This document shows, piece by piece, positions 58,095-64,000 of a stretch of 64,000 nt of DNA. Position numbers and translations under genes: made by a program. The notes beneath the pieces were generated by a model. It was given only the letters and a program-made list of their open reading frames with translations, was not told the DNA's origin and did not search any database. Every line of letters begins with the position of its first letter. Position 1 is the first letter of the stretch. Source of the DNA: DATARN01 sp963851105 (GTDB lineage: Bacteria; Actinomycetota; Acidimicrobiia; Acidimicrobiales; Palsa-688). The stretch covers positions 186,001 to 250,000 of the forward strand of contig CAWKNP010000003.1 in assembly GCA_963851105.1 (NCBI GenBank), written 5' to 3'.

Positions 58095-58500
58095 GCATCG
58101 GGAACACCAGTGGCGCACCGCCCGGCGCCTGACGTGTGAGGAAGTGGCCGCCGCCCTGCCCGCCATCGTCGACGGCAACGAGCGGGCGGACCGCCGCGTC
58201 GAGCACCACGTGGCGACCTGCCTGCGTTGCCAGGCCGAGCTGGTCCACTACCGCCGCCTGCTGCGGGCACTGCGCCAGCTGCGCACCGAGTACCTCGAGC
58301 CGGCGCCGGGCGTGCTGAGCGGGATCCTGGCGACGATCGAGGAGGCGGGCGAGCAGGGCGCCATCCGCTCGCTCCTGTCCGGCCGCCGGGCCGCCTACAT
58401 CGGCGGCGTCGCCGTGGCCGCCACCGCCGCGGGGGCGGCGGGGACAATCGTGCTGGTGACCCGGGCCTCGGCGCGCCGGCGCATGCCACTCGCCGGCTAG
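58075..58500 (+). CDS. zinc-binding (ZAS) anti-sigma factor with one membrane helix
   Basis: About 141 residues. The ZAS motif HVATCLRC (HxxxCxxC) lies at ~47-55 after EEVAAALPAIVDG; a single helix (YIGGVAVAATAAGAAGTIVLV) near the C-terminus anchors it, with a short basic end outside or inside unresolved. GTG 58075 is preferred because the repeated AGGAGG tract ends about five bases before it. Overlaps the sigma gene, so it should bind and hold that sigma factor, releasing it in response to a redox or envelope signal (inference). Confidence 0.88.
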   Translation: MTPVLSEHREHQWRTARRLTCEEVAAALPAIVDGNERADRRVEHHVATCLRCQAELVHYRRLLRALRQLRTEYLEPAPGVLSGILATIEEAGEQGAIRSLLSGRRAAYIGGVAVAATAAGAAGTIVLVTRASARRRMPLAG

Positions 58501-58602
58501 GTCGGGAAAAGGGGTCCGGCGTCCCCCCGTTCTCGCCGCCGGGGAGAGTGAAAGTCCGGACTTGGATGCTATCCTCGCTCGTGGAGGCCCACCGCCTGCA
58601 AT

Positions 58603-58675
58603 AGGGCAGTAGCTCAATTGGTAGAGCACCGGTCTCCAAAACCGGCGGTTGGGGGTTCGAGTCCCTCCTGCCCTG
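58603..58675 (+). tRNA. tRNA-Trp (CCA)
   Basis: Acceptor AGGGCAG pairs with CTGCCCT; anticodon stem CCGGT/ACCGG around loop CTCCAAA gives CCA; T-arm GGGGG-TTCGAGT-CCCTC; discriminator G. It lies directly upstream of secE, as in most actinobacteria. Confidence 0.96.
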
Positions 58676-58703
58676 CTCCACTCGTCTGGAAGGTCAACGC
58701 AAC

Positions 58704-59015
58704 GTGAGCATGAACCGAGAACAAAAGCGGTTGCTCCAGCGCCAGGGCCAGCTTGGCGCGGACGGCGAGCCGGCAACGCGAAAGCGTGAGCAGACGCGGC
58801 CCTCTCCGAGCGCCCAGGCGGCGCAGCGCAGCCGGGTCAAGCCCCGCGAGTTCCTTCACGAGGTCAACGTCGAGCTCCGCAAGGTGGCGTGGCCCACCCG
58901 GGCCGAGACGATCAACTACTCGACCGTCGTGCTCATAACCCTTGTCATCCTGATCATCTTGATCTTCTTCCTGGACTACGGCTTCTCCGCCGCCGCCAAA
59001 TTCCTCTTTAAGTGA
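58704..59015 (+). CDS. secE: preprotein translocase subunit SecE
   Basis: Single-helix essential subunit of the SecYEG channel; about 103 residues. The N-terminal half is basic and probably disordered; the core [29 protein letters not shown] plus helix [21 protein letters not shown] is typical. GTG 58704 or ATG 58710 could start it. Stop shares one base with the nusG ATG (TGATG). Confidence 0.95.
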   Translation: MSMNREQKRLLQRQGQLGADGEPATRKREQTRPSPSAQAAQRSRVKPREFLHEVNVELRKVAWPTRAETINYSTVVLITLVILIILIFFLDYGFSAAAKFLFK

Positions 59016-59710
59016 TGAGTGAAATCGACCAGAACCCCAGCAACGTCTTGACCGAAGCGCCCGTCGAAGCCGACCCCGACAAGGCGGTGATGACCGAGGA
59101 CGAAGTGCTCGGCCTCACCCCCGACGAGGAGGCCGCTGATGTCGCGCCCGTCATCGAGAGCGCCTATGACCGTCCCGGCAAGTGGTACGTGGTCCACACC
59201 TACGCCGGCTACGAGAACAAGGTGAAGTCGAACCTCGAGAGCCGCATCGCTTCCATGAACATGGAGGAGCGCATCTTCGAGGTCGTCATTCCCGTCGAGG
59301 ATGTCATCGAGTTCAAGAACGGAAAGAAGCAGGTCGTCTCGAAGAAGGTCTTCCCCGGCTACCTCATGGTGCGCTTGGACCTCGACGACGACTCGTGGTA
59401 CGTGGTCCGCAACACCCCCGGTGTGACCGGTTTCGTGGGCCTCGGTGCCCGCCCGACCCCGCTGTCGCGCAAGGAGGTGGAGGGCATCCTCCAGGTCAAG
59501 GTCGACGGCCAGGAGACGACCAAGAAGGGCCGGCCCCGGTTGGAGTACGAGGTGGGTGAGTCGGTGCGGGTCAAGGAAGGCCCATTCGCCGACTTCACGG
59601 GAACCATCGCCGAGATCAACGAGGACCAGCTCAAGCTCAAGGTCCTGGTCAACATCTTCGGCCGGGAGACCCCGGTCGAACTCGAGTTCGCGCAGGTCGC
59701 GAAGCTGTAA
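59015..59710 (+). CDS. nusG: transcription termination/antitermination protein NusG
   Basis: Transcription elongation factor linking RNA polymerase to Rho or the ribosome; 231 residues. An acidic N-terminal extension (~1-50) precedes the NGN domain ([49 protein letters not shown]) and the KOW domain ([25 protein letters not shown]). ATG 59015 overlaps the secE stop; rplK starts 17 bases after its stop. Confidence 0.97.
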   Translation: MSEIDQNPSNVLTEAPVEADPDKAVMTEDEVLGLTPDEEAADVAPVIESAYDRPGKWYVVHTYAGYENKVKSNLESRIASMNMEERIFEVVIPVEDVIEFKNGKKQVVSKKVFPGYLMVRLDLDDDSWYVVRNTPGVTGFVGLGARPTPLSRKEVEGILQVKVDGQETTKKGRPRLEYEVGESVRVKEGPFADFTGTIAEINEDQLKLKVLVNIFGRETPVELEFAQVAKL

Positions 59711-59727
59711 GGGAGTCTTTTTCTGCA

Positions 59728-60156
59728 ATGGCCAAGCGCCAGGTAGTTGCAATCGTCAAAATCCAGCTGCCCGCGGGCAAGGCCACACCGGCGCCCCCGG
59801 TCGGCACCGCCCTCGGCCCCCACGGCGTCCAGACGATGGAGTTCTGCCGCCAGTACAACGCGGCCACCGAGGACCGCACGGGTCAGGTGATCCCTGTCGA
59901 GATCACGATCTTCGCCGACCGGACCTTCACCTTCATCCTCAAGACGCCCCCGACCCCGGTGCTCCTGCGCCAGGCGGCGGGCCTCGACAAGGGCTCGACC
60001 ACCCCCGGGCGGGCCTTGGCCGGCTCCGTCACCGACAGCCAGGTCACTGAGATCGCCCAGATCAAAATGCCCGACCTCAACGCCAACGATCTCGACGCCG
60101 CCAAGCGCCAGGTCCGCGGTACCGCCCGCTCCATGGGCATCAAGGTCGAGGCGTAA
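59728..60156 (+). CDS. rplK: 50S ribosomal protein L11
   Basis: GTPase-centre protein of 142 residues with [23 protein letters not shown] (thiostrepton-region fold) and the C-terminal RNA-binding part [29 protein letters not shown] 59728. A CCGAGG/CCTCGG stem-loop (60176-60196) lies between it and rplA. Confidence 0.97.
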   Translation: MAKRQVVAIVKIQLPAGKATPAPPVGTALGPHGVQTMEFCRQYNAATEDRTGQVIPVEITIFADRTFTFILKTPPTPVLLRQAAGLDKGSTTPGRALAGSVTDSQVTEIAQIKMPDLNANDLDAAKRQVRGTARSMGIKVEA

Positions 60157-60220
60157 AACCACCAATAACCCGGCACCGAGGAGGACCTCGCCTCGGGCCG
60201 GCAACAGAGAGGGAGCCATC

Positions 60221-60949
60221 ATGGCGAAGCACGGAAAGAAATACATCGATGCCCGACGCGGCTTCGACCCCCAGGCGTCGTACTCACCGGTAGAAGCGCT
60301 CGACCTGGTCAAGAGTCTGGCTCACGCCGGCTTTGACGAGACCGTCGAGCTGGCGGTGCGCCTCGGCGTCGATCCCCGGCGGGCCGACCAGGTGGTCCGG
60401 GGCACGGTCTCGCTGCCCTCGGGCACCGGCAAACCGGTACGGGTCGCGGTCTTCGCGGCCGGCGATGCGGCCGAGGCGGCCCGGGCGGCGGGAGCCGACA
60501 TCGTCGGTTCCGACGACTTGGTTGCCAGGGTGGACGGCGGCTTCATGGATTTCGACGTCGCCATCGCGACGCCCGACCTCATGGGCCAAGTGGGCAAGCT
60601 GGGCCGCAAGCTCGGCCCCCGCGGCCTCATGCCCAACCCCAAGACGGGCACGGTCACGACCGACGTGGCCCGAGCGGTGGGCGAGTTCAAGGGCGGCAAG
60701 GTCGAATACCGCGCCGACACCCGCTCGCGCGGCGTCGTCCAGGTCCCCATCGGCAGGGTGAGCTTCGAGCGGGAAAAGCTGCTGCTCAACTTCCGCGCCG
60801 TTGTCGACGAGCTCAACCGGGCCAAGCCCGCCGCCGCCAAGGGCCGGTACATGAAGTCGGTGGCGGTGTCGTCGACCATGGGCCCCGGGATCGACATCGA
60901 CATCAACCGCCTGCGGGTGACCGACGAGGAACTGGCCGCCACCGGGTAA
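60221..60949 (+). CDS. rplA: 50S ribosomal protein L1
   Basis: L1-stalk protein and usual translational autoregulator of the rplK-rplA operon; 242 residues. [16 protein letters not shown] start, [32 protein letters not shown] and [15 protein letters not shown] are diagnostic. ATG 60221 with GAGGGAGC upstream. Confidence 0.97.
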   Translation: MAKHGKKYIDARRGFDPQASYSPVEALDLVKSLAHAGFDETVELAVRLGVDPRRADQVVRGTVSLPSGTGKPVRVAVFAAGDAAEAARAAGADIVGSDDLVARVDGGFMDFDVAIATPDLMGQVGKLGRKLGPRGLMPNPKTGTVTTDVARAVGEFKGGKVEYRADTRSRGVVQVPIGRVSFEREKLLLNFRAVVDELNRAKPAAAKGRYMKSVAVSSTMGPGIDIDINRLRVTDEELAATG

Positions 60950-61070
60950 ACTGCCTCCGAGTTTTCCACTACGCCGAAGACATCCGGTGCGCCTTCGGGC
61001 GCATAAATCCTGACGAGGCGAACGGGTCGACCCCTCCGGGTGCTTGTTCGCGCGTCGCACAAGCTTGAGA
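60950..61070 (+). promoter_or_regulatory. candidate L10-leader RNA upstream of rplJ
   Basis: The 132-base gap between rplA and rplJ contains TACGCCGAAGACATCCGG-type sequence followed by GTGCGCCTTCGGGCGCAT, which forms a GC-rich hairpin, as in the ribosomal-protein L10 leader where L10(L12)4 binds to repress translation. A strong AGGAGGTGA precedes the rplJ ATG. Identified by position and general form only. Confidence 0.55.
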
Positions 61071-61081
61071 GGAGGTGACCG

Positions 61082-62331
61082 ATGGACAACCCGAGACCGG
61101 AGAAGGTGGCGGTCGTTACCGAAGTGCGGGAGCGTTTCGAGCGCTCCAGCGCCGCCATCTTGACCGAGTACCGCGGTCTCACCGTGAAAGACATCGCCGC
61201 CCTGCGGCGTACCCTTCGCGAGGCGGGCAGCGAGTACAAGATCTACAAGAACACCCTCGTGCGCTTCGCCGCCCATGACCTCGGTCTGAGCGAGCTGGAC
61301 AGCCTGCTGACCGGTCCCACCGCCATCGCGTTCGTCGACGGTGATGCCGCCAGCGTCGCCAAGGCCCTGCGGGAGTACGCCAGGACCAACCCCAAGCTCA
61401 CGGTCAAGGGGGGCGTGCTCGGCAACCGCATCATGTCCGTCGCCGACGCGTCCGCCCTGGCTGATCTGCCGCCCCGGGAAGTCGTCCTGGCCCGCCTCGC
61501 CGGCGCGCTCGCTTCTCCGATGCAGACCTTCGCGGGGCTGCTGGCGGCTGTTCCCCGGAACTTCGCGTACGGGTTGAAGGCGCTGCTCGAAAAGCGGGGG
61601 GCGCGCCGACCGGCGACGATGCGACAGGCGTGTCGGCTCCCGTCGACGGGGAAACGTCGACCTCCACCGACACACCTGACGCCCCTCCTTCTGGGTCGGC
61701 TGAGGTCACTGATGCTGGCGATGCTGTGCCCGGGGCGGCTGCTGACCCCGAGCCTGAGGCCGTTGCTGCAGTTGAGCCCGAACCGGTTGCTGTCGCTGCG
61801 GCCGAGCCGGCTCCGGCTGCGGTTGAGCCGGAGCCTGATGCCGCTGCCGCTGCCGCCGCGGCCGAGTCGGTTGCGGTTGAGGCCGAGCCTGACGCCGCGG
61901 CCGAGCCGGTTGCGGTTGAGCCCGAGCCTGACGCCGCTGCCGTTGCGGACTCAGTTGCTGCGGTCGTACCAGAGCCGCCGCTGCCTGAGACCGCCCCCGA
62001 CGCCGACGAGCCTGCGGCTGCCCTGGTGGCCGACCACGACGTCTCCGATCCGGGGATCACACTGGCGACCGAGGCGACCGAACCGACCGAGAAGACCGAG
62101 GCGACCGAGGCGACCGAGCCGCCGGTGCTGGAGGATGCCGCCGATGCCGCTTCCTCGCCGGCGCTTGCCGATGAGCCAGCCGAGGCCCAGCCTCTGGCGG
62201 CGCATGGGATCCCGGCTGTGGTTGAGCCGAAGATTCTCTCGGTTGAGCCGGAGCCCGAGGTCGCTCTCGAGAACGACGCCACTGCGATCGACCCACCCAC
62301 CACGCCTGCGGACTCACCGTCGGCTGACTGA
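61082..62331 (+). CDS. rplJ: 50S ribosomal protein L10, apparent -1 frameshift into a long acidic C-terminal extension
   Basis: Stalk-base protein. Residues 1-173 (61082-61600) are a complete L10 core: AILTEYRGLTVKDIAALRRTLREAG, YKIYKNTLVRFA, LLTGPTAIAF and SPMQTFAGLL. At a run of six G (61596-61601) the reading frame with normal residues moves by -1: GAPTGDDATGVSAPVDGETS onward to 62331, about 243 residues rich in Ala, Glu, Pro, Val and Asp. The unshifted frame also stays open to 62359 but gives an Arg/Leu/Pro-rich sequence unlike a protein tail. A missing G in the assembly, a real mutation or programmed slippage are the options; a seventh G gives one continuous ~416-residue protein. rplL follows 40 bases after 62331. 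Confidence 0.85.
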
Positions 62332-62371
62332 CCCCACCCACCCTTTTCCACCCCTGTAAGGAGCATGCACC

Positions 62372-62752
62372 ATGGCTACCAAGGCTGAGATCCTCGATTC
62401 CATCGCCAACATGACCGTTCTCGAGCTCTCCGAACTTCTCAAGGAGTTCGAGGAGATGTTCGGCGTCACCGCCGCCGCCCCCGCCGCAGCCGCGGCCAGC
62501 TCCGGCGGTCCCGCCGCGGCCGAGCCCGAGGTCGAGGAGCAGGACGAGTTCGACGTCATCATCACCGGCGCCGGCGAGAAGAAGATCCAGGTCATCAAGG
62601 AAGTCCGCTCGCTCACCAGCCTCGGCCTGAAAGAAGCCAAGGATCTGGTCGACAGCGCCCCCAAGGCAGTCCTCGAAAAGGTCTCAAAGGAAGAGGCGGC
62701 CAAGGCCAAGGCGCAGCTCGAAGCAGCCGGCGCATCTGTCGAAGTCAAGTAG
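62372..62752 (+). CDS. rplL: 50S ribosomal protein L7/L12
   Basis: Stalk protein of 126 residues recruiting translation factors. N-terminal dimerisation helix region [26 protein letters not shown], Ala-rich hinge (~33-55), and the C-terminal factor-binding domain [39 protein letters not shown] 62372 with TAAGGAG upstream. Confidence 0.98.
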   Translation: MATKAEILDSIANMTVLELSELLKEFEEMFGVTAAAPAAAAASSGGPAAAEPEVEEQDEFDVIITGAGEKKIQVIKEVRSLTSLGLKEAKDLVDSAPKAVLEKVSKEEAAKAKAQLEAAGASVEVK

Positions 62753-62972
62753 TTCCGCCTGGTTTGGCGGCAAACCCTTGACCGGGGCGAGCCGCTGACC
62801 TACCCTGCGTTGCAGAAGCGCCCAAAAGCGGTTGCTTTTGCTCGCGCGCTGTTTTACACTGGCCAGTTGCCGTGCTCGTCTGCCATGCGCACCCTCGTTC
62901 TTTTCCTGTGGGTGGCGCGCGCCCTTACGGCTCCCGAACTGCCTTTCACGTCTCATTCTGAGGAGTAGGCCT
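62753..62972 (+). promoter_or_regulatory. rplL-rpoB spacer with hairpin and possible rpoB promoter
   Basis: No gene fits here. CAAAAGC-ggtt-GCTTTTG (62823-62840) forms a stem-loop that could attenuate read-through from rplL. Shortly after, the AT-richer ttttacact (62852-62860) resembles a -10 region. AGGAG at 62961-62965 is the rpoB ribosome-binding site. The promoter assignment is tentative. Confidence 0.35.
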
Positions 62973-64000
62973 TTGCCGTCACGTCCGCTCACCCGGGAGC
63001 GCTTTTCTTTCGCCAACCACGACGAAGTCCTGCCGCTGCCGGATCTCATCTCGATCCAACGAGATTCATTCAAGTGGTTCCTCGAGAAGGGTCTTGCCGA
63101 GACGTTTCACGACATCAGCCCGATCGAGGATTTTTCGGGCTCGTTGAAGCTGATCCTCGACTTCGATCCCGACGATCAGGATCTGCGCCCGCCGCCGAAG
63201 TTCTCGGTGGAGGAGTGCAAAGAGAAGGACATGACGTACGCCGCGCCGATCTTCGTGCGGGCACAGTTCCAAAACGCCAACACCGGCGAGATCAAGGAAC
63301 AGACCGTCTTCATGGGCGACTTCCCAATGATGACGGACAAGGGCACGTTCATCATCAACGGCACCGAGCGTGTCGTCGTGTCCCAGTTGGTCCGGTCCCC
63401 GGGCGTCATTTTCCAGCCGGGTCGCGACCTGAAGACCGTTGTCACCGGGACCATCCACCCCTACCGCGGTGAGTGGATCGAGTTCGACGTGGAGGCCAAG
63501 CCGGGCAAAGACATCACCGCCGGCTCCCGGGTGGCGCGCAAGCGCCGGCTGTCGCTGTTCGTGCTGCTGCGGGCCATGGGCTACACCGACGAGGCGTTCC
63601 TCGACCGCTTCGTGCGCCACTTCGACTTCCTCGAGGGGCAGTGGGAGAAGGAGCGCGAGCTGGCGCCGACCCAGGAGGAGGCGCTACTCGAGATCTACAA
63701 GCGGGCCCGTCCCGGTGAGCCGCCGAGCGTCGAGTCCGCCCGCGCCTATTTCGAGAACGCCTTCTTCAACCCGAAGCGCTACGACCTCACTCGTGTGGGG
63801 CGCTACAAGCTCGACCGCAAGCTGGGACCCGAGATCCAGAAGGCCGCCGACCTTTTCGACATCGACCTGGAGCGGCCCGTGCCCGGCCAGGGCGTCCTGT
63901 CGCGCAGCGAGATCGTGGCGACCTGCTGCTACCTGCTGCACCTGGCCAAGGGCGAGCCGGGCTACCGCCTCGACGACCAGGATCACTTTGCGAACCGGCG
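62973..64000 (+). CDS. rpoB: DNA-directed RNA polymerase beta subunit (3' truncated)
   Basis: First ~342 residues of RpoB. After TTG 62973, seven bases from AGGAG, the protein begins PSRPLTRERFSF and continues LPLPDLISIQRDSFKWFLEKGL, YAAPIFVRAQFQN, FMGDFPMMTDKGTFIINGTERVVVSQLVRSPGV and GEWIEFDVEAK. These are the beta-1 lobe and protrusion segments. No other start fits between the site and the conserved region. The gene runs off the window end, so the rifampicin region and active site are not visible. Confidence 0.97.
   Translation, partial: MPSRPLTRERFSFANHDEVLPLPDLISIQRDSFKWFLEKGLAETFHDISPIEDFSGSLKLILDFDPDDQDLRPPPKFSVEECKEKDMTYAAPIFVRAQFQNANTGEIKEQTVFMGDFPMMTDKGTFIINGTERVVVSQLVRSPGVIFQPGRDLKTVVTGTIHPYRGEWIEFDVEAKPGKDITAGSRVARKRRLSLFVLLRAMGYTDEAFLDRFVRHFDFLEGQWEKERELAPTQEEALLEIYKRARPGEPPSVESARAYFENAFFNPKRYDLTRVGRYKLDRKLGPEIQKAADLFDIDLERPVPGQGVLSRSEIVATCCYLLHLAKGEPGYRLDDQDHFANR

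Noticed and set aside
61601..62359. Direct in-frame continuation of rplJ giving a 425-residue protein with an Arg/Leu/Pro-rich tail.
   Set aside because: The tail has shadow composition; the -1 frame gives a normal acidic low-complexity tail and a stop placed well before rplL. Kept as a frameshift question instead.

Overview
This 64 kb window comes from a GC-rich chromosome with frequent GTG/TTG starts and many 1-20 base gene overlaps. The gene order tRNA-Trp/secE/nusG/rplK/rplA/rplJ/rplL/rpoB, a 13E12-type DUF222-HNH gene, a zinc-binding anti-sigma factor, FCD-GntR regulation and an LpxH-like/DUF2156 fusion all point to Actinomycetota. I favour a deep lineage such as Acidimicrobiia, but that is an inference; no rRNA is present.

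Layout. (1) 1-5193: the end of a first complex I operon (nuoL truncated at the window edge, nuoM, nuoN). (2) 5248-9577, minus strand: a hybrid sensor kinase preceded by a secreted S8 protease with a Trp-Gly repeat tail. (3) 9712-18100, minus strand: a tightly overlapped eight-gene operon. It encodes a GntR regulator, a BMP-type ABC importer, two isochorismatase-fold proteins (one lacking all three catalytic residues) and an amidase. It is most simply read as uptake and hydrolysis of a urea-like or nucleoside-like nitrogen compound, with biuret/triuret chemistry as the best guess. (4) 18261-21080: a MarR/MMPL divergent pair. (5) 21.1-23.5 kb: a less GC-rich stretch with a glycoside-hydrolase-like protein, a lipoprotein and two weak small ORFs. 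(6) 23475-29179: the two halves of an MprF-like system as separate convergent genes, a membrane flippase-like protein and a DUF2156 synthase fused to a degenerate phosphoesterase, with a frameshifted HNH gene between them.

(7) 29273-39873: a second, compact complex I operon nuoABCDHIJKLMN without nuoE, nuoF or nuoG. (8) 40027-46756: a small SPW-like membrane protein, two overlapping ECF sigma genes, a MidA/NDUFAF7-type methyltransferase (a complex I assembly factor family), acetyl-CoA synthetase, a HAD phosphatase and an HtpX-like protease. (9) 46888-56991, minus strand: YajQ, a Ser/Thr kinase with a coupled lipoprotein, metX, metY, an FtsX-type ABC system with an asymmetric ATPase pair, PrxQ and a GNAT acetyltransferase; tRNA-Tyr lies on the plus strand in this block. 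(10) 57083-64000, plus strand: tRNA-Thr, tRNA-Met, rpmG, an ECF sigma/anti-sigma pair, tRNA-Trp, secE, nusG, rplK, rplA, rplJ (with an apparent -1 frameshift into a long acidic tail), rplL and the start of rpoB.

The points most worth a second look are: the catalytically empty isochorismatase paralogue in the uptake/hydrolysis operon; a GntR-type palindrome lying on the regulator's own start codon; the EFG-less complex I next to a MidA gene; the split MprF with a dead phosphoesterase domain; the rplJ frameshift; and three short tandem duplications that each copy a stop codon.
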